Source: an uncultured Clostridia bacterium (GTDB lineage: Bacteria; Bacillota; Clostridia; TANB77; CAG-508). From it: a stretch of DNA of 45,776 nt. The notes beneath the pieces are model-generated. The model did not search any database. It was not told the origin of the DNA and saw nothing but the letters and a program-made list of their open reading frames with translations. Every line of letters starts with the position of its first letter. Position 1 is the stretch's first letter. Shown here piece by piece: positions 8,559 through 18,075 of this stretch. Both the position numbers and the translations under genes were made by a program. The stretch lies in the NCBI GenBank assembly GCA_947589015.1, contig CANPZF010000013.1, positions 1-45,776 of the forward strand, read 5' to 3'.

Positions 8559-8573
8559 ATATAATCCTCTCCT

Positions 8574-10478
8574 TTAATCATCTATTATTGTTAATTTTAC
8601 ACTATTTTCATCTATTTTATTTACTTTTAACAATTTATTATTTAATTCTTCATAATTATCATATATACTATTATCAATTAAATCTCCATATATATCAATA
8701 AATTGTTTATCTATTTTTGCAATAAATATATAGTCAAATTCTTCATCTATTAATTTTTTCTCAAATTGCTCTTTTGTTATATCATAACTCCATATATCAT
8801 TTTCTTCATATTTAGGTCCTAAACTCCATTCATACATCAAATTAGTTACTATAGGTGATATTAAATATCTTAAAATATGATACTCTCCTCCACCTCCAAT
8901 ATTTTGATATATTAAATAAACCTTTTCATTTAGCTTTACTTTATTCATTATTATATTTGACTTTTCTTTTAGTTGTTCAGATACCCCTGTTACCCCTTTT
9001 CGTCCAAAAATATTTAATAAATTAGTTGTATTTATTGGATATATACATAATAAAATTGCCATTATAGCTATTATTATTTGATTATTAGAGTTATTATTTA
9101 TAGCTATTACAGCCATTACTAAAATCCATGCAATAAAATATGTCGCCATATATCTTGTATAACTTGCTAAATTTCGTCCCTCTGCTTCTGTAAATGCAAA
9201 CATAAAAGTTGCTAGTAACAATAAACAATATAATATAAATCCTATATTAAAAGATGCTAATAATGCTACAATTTTCCTCTTTTCGTTCTTGTCCTTATTT
9301 ATTACATAAATAATAAGACCTATTATATCTAATATTACTACTAATTTTATTGCTGAAATAATTGAATTTTCATTGCCTATTACTGCTAAGTTATTAAGTG
9401 CCTTATAAAAACTCGTGGCAATATCAGAATATTTGCTATTTTCAGTTTTTAACATCAATATTGCTTTTATAAATTCTTTTACATTTATTTGTGATATTGC
9501 ATTTTTATCATGCCTATCATCTAGATATCTATTATTTGCACTACAATAAATTTTCCATGTTCCATAAAATATGAGTGATATTATTAATATTGCCACTATT
9601 ATACCAAATTTTTTTAATTCTTGTTTTGTTACTTTTTTATTTTTAATTACCTCTATAAATATTTTATTAAAGAATAATTGCATCAATATTATTCCTAAAA
9701 GTAGTAAACCTGAATCTTTTACTAATGGCATTATTATTAATATTAATAATAAATTTATTTTATCTTCTTTTCCTTTTAGTCTAAAGGCTAAAAACATTCC
9801 AACTGCAAATAATATTCCTAATAACAAATCTATGTATATTGATGATAGTTTAAAATTACATAATATTATAGAACAATATACTATTCCCCAAAACAAAATT
9901 AATTTAAAAAATTCTTTTATCTTATATTGTTCATTTTTAAAAATCGGTAATAATAACGTTATTATAAATATATTTATTCCTATATATGATATATCTTCTG
10001 CAAATCCTCCATTTATTTTGCAAAGTAAATATTCTGCTATTCCTGCCATTGGTGTGTAAACTACATGTACACCATCATATATTTTATTTGACCAAAATAA
10101 ATTATGTTGTACCATTGCTTTTAAATTTGCACCCCAATGTGAAAATTCATCCCATTCACAATAATATGTATTTTTTACAATTAATGCCATTCCTAAAACA
10201 ACAAATATGTATAAAATTATTCCTGGTGTCATTATTTCTTTTATCTTAATTTTCTTTTTTATAAAGCAATATATAATGTAAATTATTGAACATAAAGTTA
10301 TAAAATATATAATATATACTGCTAATTTCATTAAATTAAATAAACCAGAAATATATAAAAACAATAAGATTGACAAAAATGCAATAGAAACTGAACTTTC
10401 CTGTTTTATTTTGAATTTTTGAGTTATACATGAACCTATTGATAAAAACATCAGTACTGCCATTAGTACTACTAACAT
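8574..10478 (-). CDS. Large multi-pass membrane protein, GT-C glycosyltransferase-like
   Basis: A 634-aa protein with about a dozen membrane segments up to residue 500 and a soluble C-terminal tail. After the first hydrophobic block comes CEWDEFSHWG (D110, E111, H114), an acidic motif in the first outer loop as in GT-C enzymes that use polyprenyl-phosphate sugars. I place it as a GT-C-like transferase acting outside the membrane. It lies between two GT2 genes in tight operon spacing. The family cannot be named with certainty, and an O-antigen polymerase-like role is an alternative. Confidence 0.7.
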   Translation of the reverse strand: MLVVLMAVLMFLSIGSCITQKFKIKQESSVSIAFLSILLFLYISGLFNLMKLAVYIIYFITLCSIIYIIYCFIKKKIKIKEIMTPGIILYIFVVLGMALIVKNTYYCEWDEFSHWGANLKAMVQHNLFWSNKIYDGVHVVYTPMAGIAEYLLCKINGGFAEDISYIGINIFIITLLLPIFKNEQYKIKEFFKLILFWGIVYCSIILCNFKLSSIYIDLLLGILFAVGMFLAFRLKGKEDKINLLLILIIMPLVKDSGLLLLGIILMQLFFNKIFIEVIKNKKVTKQELKKFGIIVAILIISLIFYGTWKIYCSANNRYLDDRHDKNAISQINVKEFIKAILMLKTENSKYSDIATSFYKALNNLAVIGNENSIISAIKLVVILDIIGLIIYVINKDKNEKRKIVALLASFNIGFILYCLLLLATFMFAFTEAEGRNLASYTRYMATYFIAWILVMAVIAINNNSNNQIIIAIMAILLCIYPINTTNLLNIFGRKGVTGVSEQLKEKSNIIMNKVKLNEKVYLIYQNIGGGGEYHILRYLISPIVTNLMYEWSLGPKYEENDIWSYDITKEQFEKKLIDEEFDYIFIAKIDKQFIDIYGDLIDNSIYDNYEELNNKLLKVNKIDENSVKLTIIDD

Positions 10479-10494
10479 TTCTTGCTCCCCTTTA

Positions 10495-11538
10495 TTAAAA
10501 TTTTATATCTATTTTTAATTTATCTACTACAAATCTATATACATGTATAAACGCCATTTGCCAGCCTAATTTATAAAATACAGAAATCCCCCATAATCCT
10601 ACATGTTTAAAACCTTTTTTAATTGAATATGATAATTTTAAAAATGGATTTTTTCTCCATGTAGAAAAGTTATCATCTAAATATTTTATTGTTTGTTTTA
10701 ACATATTTTTTATATTTATTTTTTCATCATAAGAAGCTCTATACATTACTGATATTCCTAAATGTATAAATGCCATTAAGTCTAGTATATATTTCATTTC
10801 TTCATATTTATTTGTTTTAATGTATAAGTCTTTTACTTCTAGTAAATATTTTTTTAGATTATTAACATCTTCTTCATTTACTGTATGTATTTGTGAGTCA
10901 TACCTTAAATAATAATGATATAACACATCTGGTATAAATGCGATTTTATCTACTCTAGTATAGCAACTAGCCAAAAACATTGTATCATTAAATCCTCTAA
11001 ATGGCAAAAATCTTAAATCTTTAATTTTTTCTCTTTTATAAACCTTATTCCAAGGAGCTGGATTTATAAATACCATAAAATCATCATCTGGAACTATTTT
11101 TCTACAAGTATATCCAAAACCTGTCATATCTGTTGCCACTACTTTATTAGTTTTTAAATCTATTCTTTCAAATGCACATACTGCTATATCTGCATCATAT
11201 TCTTTAGCAGCATTGTATAGTTTTTCTGCCCAAGTGGGTTCTACATAGTCATCTGTATCTACAAATGTTACATATTCTCCAGTTGCCCTTTCTAATCCAT
11301 AATTTCTAGTAGTAAATTCTCCACCATTTTTTTTGTGAAAAGTTTTTATTTTTTGAGGATATTTTGTAGCATATTCTTCTATAATTTGTGGTGCTGAGTC
11401 TGTTGAGCCATCATCAACACATAATATTTCTATTTCTTGTAAAGTTTGATTTACTAAAGCATCTAAACATCTAGGTAGATATTGCTCTAAATTATATACC
11501 AATGCTACTATTGATAATTTATATTTATTTTGCTCCAT
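10495..11538 (-). CDS. Family 2 glycosyltransferase (soluble, EpsJ-like)
   Basis: GT-A fold enzyme starting YKLSIVALVYNLEQYLPRCL, with DDGSTD and DTDDYVEPTW (DxD-type metal site) in the first 105 residues and a long helical C-terminal half without membrane segments. It probably adds one sugar to a lipid-linked glycan in the cytoplasm. An upstream TTG at 11541 could be used, but the ATG at 11538 has a better spacing (9 nt) to GGAGG. The start lies inside the end of the DUF2304 gene, so translation is probably coupled. Confidence 0.86.
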   Translation of the reverse strand: MEQNKYKLSIVALVYNLEQYLPRCLDALVNQTLQEIEILCVDDGSTDSAPQIIEEYATKYPQKIKTFHKKNGGEFTTRNYGLERATGEYVTFVDTDDYVEPTWAEKLYNAAKEYDADIAVCAFERIDLKTNKVVATDMTGFGYTCRKIVPDDDFMVFINPAPWNKVYKREKIKDLRFLPFRGFNDTMFLASCYTRVDKIAFIPDVLYHYYLRYDSQIHTVNEEDVNNLKKYLLEVKDLYIKTNKYEEMKYILDLMAFIHLGISVMYRASYDEKINIKNMLKQTIKYLDDNFSTWRKNPFLKLSYSIKKGFKHVGLWGISVFYKLGWQMAFIHVYRFVVDKLKIDIKF

Positions 11539-11890
11539 CAATTTTTTCCTCCAAATGTTTCACTTGTTTCTTTAATAATGATACTTCTTGTACTAATAAT
11601 GTGTTTTTTCTATTTTCCCTTGATAATATAACTGTTAGATTAAATATTAAATAAAATGCTATAAAAATTGTAATTACAAACAACATATTAGATGGTGTTT
11701 CAAATCCTAATTTTTTAGAAATATATTCAATTAAATTTGGAACTATTGTACATATTATCAATGCTATACCTGTTATTATCCAGAAAATAGAATAAGTAAC
11801 ATTTATTTTTTTTCTTCTAATAGCCTTTAGTATTAGAAAAATATATATTAAACTTATTATTATTAATGCAATTTTTAAAGTTAGATTCAT
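11525..11890 (-). CDS. DUF2304 family membrane protein
   Basis: A 121-aa protein with three hydrophobic segments (about 4-22, 34-52, 67-88) and a charged coiled-coil tail (RENRKNTLLVQEVSLLKKQV). DUF2304 proteins are regularly encoded beside DPM1-like GT2 enzymes, and here the start overlaps the stop of such a GT2 by 4 bp (ATGA). It may be a flippase or a partner of that GT2; this is inference from neighbourhood. Confidence 0.8.
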   Translation of the reverse strand: MNLTLKIALIIISLIYIFLILKAIRRKKINVTYSIFWIITGIALIICTIVPNLIEYISKKLGFETPSNMLFVITIFIAFYLIFNLTVILSRENRKNTLLVQEVSLLKKQVKHLEEKIDGAK

Positions 11891-12603
11891 TCACTAGTAC
11901 CTCCATTTGTTCGAAATATACTATCTACTATAATTGCAATTGAAACCTTTATCATATATAATCCACTTGTCCATGGATTAACAAAAGATTTTCCTGCTTT
12001 TCTTTCATGCATATTAACAGGTTTTTCAGTAACTTTAAGTCCTTTCTTTAATAATGTTACTGTACTTTCTGGCTCCGGATAATCTGTTGGATATTCATTT
12101 GCAAAAATTTTTATAACCTTTTTATTAGCAGCTCTAAAACCTGATGTTGGATCTGTTATTTTTTGTTTCCAGAATAATTTTATCATTGCTGATATAATGT
12201 CTTTTCCTACTCTTCTTATCCATGTTGATTTAAATTTACTCGTACTATTATCTATATATCTCGAACCTATGCAAAAATCTGCTTGTCCATTTATTATTGG
12301 TTCACAAATTGTTTCTACATAATTGATATCATGTTGTCCGTCTCCGTCAAATTGTATTGCTATATCATAATCATTTTCTAATGCATATTTATAACCAGTT
12401 TGTACTGCTCCTCCAATTCCTAAATTGTGAACTAGATTTATATGTTCTAAATTATTTTCCTCTAATATTTTTAATGTATTATCTGTTGAACCATCATTTA
12501 TTACTATATAGTCTACTTTTACCTTTGACTGTTCTACAGTTTTGCAAACATTTAATATATTTTCTTGTTCGTTATATGCTGGTATAATTAGCAATATTTT
12601 CAT
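11887..12603 (-). CDS. DPM1-like family 2 glycosyltransferase
   Basis: Compact 238-aa GT-A enzyme with LLIIPAYNEQENI at the N-terminus, FDGDGQHDIN near residue 90 as the metal site and the DPM1-family segment TDPTSGFRAANKKV near residue 145. It lacks the C-terminal membrane pair of GtrB, as in dolichol-phosphate mannose synthases that rely on a partner; DUF2304, translationally coupled behind it, is the natural candidate. It likely makes a polyprenyl-phosphate hexose for the GT-C proteins nearby. Confidence 0.87.
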   Translation of the reverse strand: MKILLIIPAYNEQENILNVCKTVEQSKVKVDYIVINDGSTDNTLKILEENNLEHINLVHNLGIGGAVQTGYKYALENDYDIAIQFDGDGQHDINYVETICEPIINGQADFCIGSRYIDNSTSKFKSTWIRRVGKDIISAMIKLFWKQKITDPTSGFRAANKKVIKIFANEYPTDYPEPESTVTLLKKGLKVTEKPVNMHERKAGKSFVNPWTSGLYMIKVSIAIIVDSIFRTNGGTSE

Positions 12604-12618
12604 ATTTAATACTCCTTT

Positions 12619-14151
12619 TTAAATAAAAAATTGATATATTGTGTGTATTGTTAATAAATTTAATATACTAAATACTATTGGTAGTTTATATTGAACATTT
12701 TTTATTTTGATATAGTTATCCTTTTTACACAAGCATAATAATATTAAAAATAATACTGGTATAAAATATCTTCCTTGTACACCCTCTACTATATTTGCTC
12801 CTACAGTTGTCCATGTTAAATATAATCCTAGTACTATTAAAAGTATAACTGATATAGATATTAGACTTACAAAAATTTTTTGTTTACTTGAAAATGATAC
12901 TGTATTTTTTTCTACAAAGCATGACATAATCATAAAGATTAGATATATTGTTATAATTATATTTGGAACTACAATACATAACCATCCCAAATTGCTTCCT
13001 ATTGCCATATATAAATATTCATTTCCTTTTTGAGTAAATGTAGTTTTTAGTGTTTTTAGTAATTCTATTGGGTTTGATATAATATATTTTATTTGCTCTG
13101 TTGTATTTATATTTTGCTCTGCAAAATAATCATTAAAAGCACTGTCATAACTACCACTATATACAAAATATGCTATAGCAGAAGCTGTTGCTATTACTAT
13201 ACTTGCAGTTAACATTACTATTTTTTGCTTTTTACTAATATTTTTTGAAAATATTAATATTAGACCTAATCCAATAATTGGCAAATACACATATTTAGAT
13301 ATTGCTAATAAAACACTTAGAATAAAAAATATTATTTCTTCTTTTTTACTTATCGTATTTTCTTTAAATATTAAATATATTGTAAATGATATAAATATCA
13401 TAGTTATGCAATTTATTATTGAATCTGCTGACATTGATGTTGCTTGATGTAAGAACATTGGCATAAAAATAACACTAGTAATTGCTAATTTTCCAAATGG
13501 TATTATTTTTATAGAATAATACGCTGTTATTAAAAATATAATAGTATTTATTAATTGAGCCAAATAACATCCTAATAGAGCATTCAAATTTAATATTCTT
13601 GCTATTACAAATCCTATTGCTCCAAACATATATAAGAAAAATGGATATGTTTTTGCTGAATCACTTACTTCAACTATGTCATTATAGTCTGTTGTTTTAC
13701 CTAACGCCTCATTTAATTCGTTATATTTATTTATATTAGGTTTAAACATTACTACTAAATCTCTTGGAACTTTTGAAATTATTGTTTTATCACCTATTAG
13801 TTTGCCTTCTGATATTTCATATGTTTTCCATAAATGTGATAATTCGTCTGGTACATGCGATGGTATCATGCATCCCCAATATAGTAAGCTTATTGGTATT
13901 AAAAAACTAATTATCACTTTTTCCCATTTTTCACGGTTTATTTTTAAGTTATATATTATTAGTGATAATATAGATATTCCAAATATTAGTATATAAACAA
14001 TATATTTTATGGAAACTGTATGAGCATAATTTATCAATACTATAAATCTAAATAAACTGTATATTAATAATACTGTCAACAAAAATTCTAATGGAAATAT
14101 TATTTTTTTTAAAATGATAATAGATTTATCCGTTATATTTTTTATATTCAC
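12619..14151 (-). CDS. DUF2142 membrane protein, GT-C-like
   Basis: A 510-aa protein with about 12 membrane segments. The outer-loop motif VPDELSHLWKTYEISEG (P101, D102, E103, H106) is the hallmark of DUF2142, a family related to GT-C transferases. It probably moves a sugar from polyprenyl phosphate onto an exported glycan. The start is GTG with AGGAG at good spacing. Its gene is next to a DPM1-like GT2 and DUF2304, which would supply the donor. Acceptor and sugar unknown. Confidence 0.82.
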   Translation of the reverse strand: MNIKNITDKSIIILKKIIFPLEFLLTVLLIYSLFRFIVLINYAHTVSIKYIVYILIFGISILSLIIYNLKINREKWEKVIISFLIPISLLYWGCMIPSHVPDELSHLWKTYEISEGKLIGDKTIISKVPRDLVVMFKPNINKYNELNEALGKTTDYNDIVEVSDSAKTYPFFLYMFGAIGFVIARILNLNALLGCYLAQLINTIIFLITAYYSIKIIPFGKLAITSVIFMPMFLHQATSMSADSIINCITMIFISFTIYLIFKENTISKKEEIIFFILSVLLAISKYVYLPIIGLGLILIFSKNISKKQKIVMLTASIVIATASAIAYFVYSGSYDSAFNDYFAEQNINTTEQIKYIISNPIELLKTLKTTFTQKGNEYLYMAIGSNLGWLCIVVPNIIITIYLIFMIMSCFVEKNTVSFSSKQKIFVSLISISVILLIVLGLYLTWTTVGANIVEGVQGRYFIPVLFLILLCLCKKDNYIKIKNVQYKLPIVFSILNLLTIHTIYQFFI

Positions 14152-14168
14152 TTTTTTACTCCTAAATA

Positions 14169-16127
14169 CTAATTAATTTTATATATCTTGTAATTATTAT
14201 AATCATATAATTTTACAAATTTAATTTCTTCTGTATCAAATTTTTCTAATTCATTTATTGTAAATATGTATTTTACATTTAATTCTTTTAACTCTTGAGG
14301 TTCTATATATACATTAAATGCATCAGCTTGTATCAGTTCAAATTTTTCTTCATATTCTTCATTTGATTTTCTTAATTTCATTCCTATATGTGCATATCTA
14401 TTATATACATCTTCATAATGCCCATCTAAATCTAATTTTTTCCATCTTTCCATATTAGGATATGTATTTGTTGAGTTGATAACTGGTACACCTGCCATTA
14501 ATATATAGTTTGCCACTGGAAATCCTAATTCTTCAACAATCCAAATTCCTGTTTCTTCATTATTTATTTCTTGAACCTTTTTTATTATATTACTTTTATA
14601 TATAACATCTGTTCCTCTTCTTATTGGGTTCACAGTTCCTCCTGCCATTATCATAACAAATGTAATTCCACATGTAAACAAGTATTTTCCATATTTTCCA
14701 TTATATCTCATTGCAAAATAAAATAAATATACAGTCATTATAGCCATTGATATTGCCATTTTTATTGTTATATATTGTCTATGTACTATTTTACACATTA
14801 TTACCATTACAATTGTTAATAATACAGATATTATAATAGATGTTTTTATTGTATATGGTTCTTTTGATAATGATATAGATCTTAATAAAATTAGTATATC
14901 TGCATATCCAATTGCTAACATTACTCTTGTAACTGTTGTATTACTCATTAATGTTAGTTTTGAAAGTATCTCTGGCATGCCAATAACACACCATATACTT
15001 AAAAATATATCTACTATTAATAGTAATATTAAGCCTAAGTCTTTTTTTCTTTCTTTAATCATTACTCCTATTGCTAAAATATATCCTATTGGAAATAAAG
15101 AAAACATTGTTGATAATTCACATGTATTTGATTTTAATAATACATCCTTTGAAGGAGTAAATATATTCATTAGATAGTTAAAATATTTTTCTGCTCCATG
15201 TCCACCTACTTCACATCTTGAACCAGGGTACACTGTTCCCATTACTAATTTTATTGTATCCATAGATTGCATTAAAATATATACCATACACAGTGAAAAA
15301 ATTAGTATTGCTATAATAATAGAAATAATATCTTTATAATTAATTTTTATATTTTTTCTGTTATCTATTATTATCCAAAGTGCTAAAGCTATGAAAATAT
15401 ATACCATTGTTATCTGCCATGCTGGATACATTACCATAACATATCCTCCTGCACATAATACCATTCCTAATAAATATAAACATCTTTTTTTTAAATCATT
15501 TACATTTATATATTTATGTAATAATATAATTGCCAGTTGTCCAAATATAAATATTTCTGCAATTCCATTTACTGCAAACCACCATTGAACCATTGGAGCA
15601 AGAGTTATCATAATTGCTCCAATTAAAGAAAGTAATTTGTTTTTCTTTGTTAATATCATACACATTTCAAATGTAACTATAAATAAAGCTATAAGTCTTC
15701 CACACCAAAAGAATGATAATCCTTTTGATATTCCTAAAAATATAAATCCTAATTGAAAAGGTCTAAATATTTGCATAATATTTAAAGTTGGTAATCCATA
15801 TATCATAAATACATCTGTTTTATCTGCTCTTATAATATCACTAAAATATTTAAATCCATCAAAGGACTGTGAAAAAGTCATTGGAGTTAGAACAGCCCAT
15901 TCATCACTTCTTATTGCTCTAGATTTTCCAAAAATAACTCCATCATCTGACACATCTGATGCAATTATATCTTTCCACATACCAATAGATGAGCCACTAA
16001 TGTCAAATAATACACATAGTATAAATATTGCTATTAATACATAATATCTATATTTATACATTAGTTCTCCAAATTTTTTAACATATTCTATTGCTACATC
16101 TATATTATTTGTTAATTTTTCTAGCAT
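14169..16127 (-). CDS. Large membrane protein with GT-C-like RSDEW motif
   Basis: A 652-aa protein with roughly 13 membrane segments and a soluble C-terminal domain (about 540-652). After the first helix comes a loop with AIRSDEWAV (D75, E76), placed like the catalytic acids of GT-C enzymes; MYPAWQ also occurs in a later loop. I consider it an outer-face glycosyltransferase of a family like YfhO. GAGGGGGGAT precedes the ATG. It is one of three such proteins in this operon, which suggests several side-chain modifications. Confidence 0.7.
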   Translation of the reverse strand: MLEKLTNNIDVAIEYVKKFGELMYKYRYYVLIAIFILCVLFDISGSSIGMWKDIIASDVSDDGVIFGKSRAIRSDEWAVLTPMTFSQSFDGFKYFSDIIRADKTDVFMIYGLPTLNIMQIFRPFQLGFIFLGISKGLSFFWCGRLIALFIVTFEMCMILTKKNKLLSLIGAIMITLAPMVQWWFAVNGIAEIFIFGQLAIILLHKYINVNDLKKRCLYLLGMVLCAGGYVMVMYPAWQITMVYIFIALALWIIIDNRKNIKINYKDIISIIIAILIFSLCMVYILMQSMDTIKLVMGTVYPGSRCEVGGHGAEKYFNYLMNIFTPSKDVLLKSNTCELSTMFSLFPIGYILAIGVMIKERKKDLGLILLLIVDIFLSIWCVIGMPEILSKLTLMSNTTVTRVMLAIGYADILILLRSISLSKEPYTIKTSIIISVLLTIVMVIMCKIVHRQYITIKMAISMAIMTVYLFYFAMRYNGKYGKYLFTCGITFVMIMAGGTVNPIRRGTDVIYKSNIIKKVQEINNEETGIWIVEELGFPVANYILMAGVPVINSTNTYPNMERWKKLDLDGHYEDVYNRYAHIGMKLRKSNEEYEEKFELIQADAFNVYIEPQELKELNVKYIFTINELEKFDTEEIKFVKLYDYNNYKIYKIN

Positions 16128-16154
16128 AGTATCCCCCCTCAGAGTGTTATTAAT

Positions 16155-17225
16155 CTAATCTACTATTACTTTTTCTTGTTTTATTTCATATTGATCTGAG
16201 TCTAATCGTAAATTTATATTGTAATATGGATCTCCCTTCTTCTTGTAATCTCCCCATTTTTTATAAAATAAATCAATTTCACCTTGAAACCTTTCTTGTT
16301 TCTCTGGAGTATCTTCTGCTCCTCTTGATTTTGATTCATAATGTGTAAATTCCACAAATGGATTATATATTATTAATTTTCCTGATTTTATTACTTTTAA
16401 ACAAAAGTCTATATCATTAAATGCAACTGCAAATTCTGGATCCATATATCCAACTTCTTCGTAAACTGCTCTTTTGGACATCATACATGCAGCTGTTACT
16501 GCACTTAAGTTTTGAATATGACTCTCTCTTGCAAAATATCCATGTGTATTTTTATATAAACCTCTAAATACATGTCCTGCTACTCCATATACTCCTATAA
16601 TTGTTCCTGCATGTTGTATAGTGTTATCTGGATAATATAATTTTACTCCTACTGCTCCAACGTCTTCTCTTTGATTCATTCCAATCATTTTTTCTAGCCA
16701 ATCTGGAGTTAATAATTTTGTATCATTATTTAATTGTACTATATACTCTCCATCAGTATTTTTTACTCCATAATTTATTATTTTAGAATAGTTAAATGCT
16801 TTTTCTGGATAATATAATACTTTTATTTTTTCACCTTTTTCTAGTTCTTTATAATAATCAAAAATTGATTTTTCTGTGCTATTATTTTCTATTATTGCAA
16901 TCTCATAATTTTGATATGTTGTCAAATTTTTTATTGAATCTATACATGTTTTTAAAGTTTTTTCTTCATTTCTATTTGGAATTAGTATTGTAACTTTTGG
17001 ATTTCCATTTACTTTATAATCTATTTGATATGTTCCTAATGTAGCTCCATGTGTTACTTTTCCTTCTAGTCCTACTCTTTTTAAATGATCTTCAAGAACA
17101 GTAATTCCTGCTTCAAATGCGTATGGCTTTGCATCTCCTCCTGCTTTAGCTGTAGATAATTCATGAACTCTCCAATGATATAATATTTTAGGAATATGCT
17201 TTATATTTTTAGCTATTTCTGCCAT
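16155..17225 (-). CDS. Second half of a frameshifted tandem GT2 glycosyltransferase
   Basis: Carries the C-terminal GT-A domain: VTILIPNRNEEKTLKTCI, QLNNDTKLLTPDWLE (NND metal site), GYMDPEFAVAFNDIDF and HYESKSRG. Its first 20 residues (IPKILYHWRVHE) belong to the end of a preceding GT2 domain, not to a natural N-terminus. Reading upstream in this frame to 17279 gives GGERSKYDGAQDYDIIIRMAE, which continues the protein encoded at 17263-18042. The apparent ATG start at 17225 is therefore probably an artefact of the frameshift. The intact gene would be a two-domain GT2 of about 620 residues. Confidence 0.8.
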   Translation of the reverse strand: MAEIAKNIKHIPKILYHWRVHELSTAKAGGDAKPYAFEAGITVLEDHLKRVGLEGKVTHGATLGTYQIDYKVNGNPKVTILIPNRNEEKTLKTCIDSIKNLTTYQNYEIAIIENNSTEKSIFDYYKELEKGEKIKVLYYPEKAFNYSKIINYGVKNTDGEYIVQLNNDTKLLTPDWLEKMIGMNQREDVGAVGVKLYYPDNTIQHAGTIIGVYGVAGHVFRGLYKNTHGYFARESHIQNLSAVTAACMMSKRAVYEEVGYMDPEFAVAFNDIDFCLKVIKSGKLIIYNPFVEFTHYESKSRGAEDTPEKQERFQGEIDLFYKKWGDYKKKGDPYYNINLRLDSDQYEIKQEKVIVD

Positions 17226-17262
17226 TCTAATAATAATATCATAATCTTGTGCTCCATCATAT

Positions 17263-18042
17263 TTACTTCTTTCTCCTCCGAAGTTTTTCCATTAAATCTT
17301 TTCTAAACACACTAAAATGGCAAATATAATTATTAGATCTTAAAGTATCTATTGCAAAGTCTGGCTTAAAATGTGGATCAAATCTTGGTTTATCCATTGT
17401 TGTAATTTTGTCCTCATCTGTATAAATAAATTCAATTTCTGGATCTTCATTAATTGCTTTTACTATTTCAAATAACGAATTTATTGGTAATAAATCATCA
17501 TGGTCTAATAAAGCTATATAGTCTCCTGTTGCCATTTTTAATGCTTCATTAGTATTTCCTGATATTCCTAGATTCTTTCCAGTGTAATTATATTTTATTC
17601 TCTCATCTTTTCTGCAAATTTCTTCTAACTTTTTATTCTTTTCAGGGCTACCATCAGCTAAACATAGTTCCCAATTTGTATAAGTTTGGTCTATTAAATA
17701 TTGTACTAATTCTGTAAAGAAGTTTACTGGTGTATTATACATAGGCACTAATATACTGATTTTAGGATTCATTTTAAATTTTGTTTTTCTCTGTTCTTCT
17801 AATTCTTCTGGTGTTGGATCATTTAAACTCATCCATATTTCATAAGGTGTAACTGTTGTTCCATTTTGTACATTGTTTGTTATGATATTCCATGTTTGCT
17901 TCCAACCATTATTTTTCAATGATTTTAAGAATTTTTTTGCATTGCTAAACTTTATTGCATGTATTACTCTGTTTATTTTTCTTAAAATTTGTCTTATTTT
18001 TCCTCCCTCAGGAAAAAGTTTGTCTCTTAATCTAACACTCAT
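17263..18042 (-). CDS. First half of a frameshifted tandem GT2 glycosyltransferase
   Basis: Has a basic N-terminal region of about 90 residues, then a GT-A domain with ISILVPMYNTP, LCLADGSPE and LLDHDDLLPINS. It ends with the family sequence FRKDLMEKL, after which the frame turns to RRRKK and a stop. In this family KLGG is expected; the codons CTT C GGA GGA show that one extra base at 17280 (C on the minus strand) breaks it. The ATG at 18042 has AAGGAAGG 10 nt upstream and is preferred over a TTG at 18051. The enzyme probably extends the exported polymer and sits just after the methyltransferase-kinase gene. Confidence 0.82.
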   Translation of the reverse strand: MSVRLRDKLFPEGGKIRQILRKINRVIHAIKFSNAKKFLKSLKNNGWKQTWNIITNNVQNGTTVTPYEIWMSLNDPTPEELEEQRKTKFKMNPKISILVPMYNTPVNFFTELVQYLIDQTYTNWELCLADGSPEKNKKLEEICRKDERIKYNYTGKNLGISGNTNEALKMATGDYIALLDHDDLLPINSLFEIVKAINEDPEIEFIYTDEDKITTMDKPRFDPHFKPDFAIDTLRSNNYICHFSVFRKDLMEKLRRRKK

Positions 18043-18075
18043 TACTTTCAATCCTTCCTTTTCATGTTACAAATC

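Noticed and set aside
17263..17290. prfB-like programmed +1 frameshift as the main explanation
   Set aside because: There is no in-frame stop at the slip site and no upstream Shine-Dalgarno stimulator; the GGAGGA downstream simply encodes the conserved Gly-Gly.
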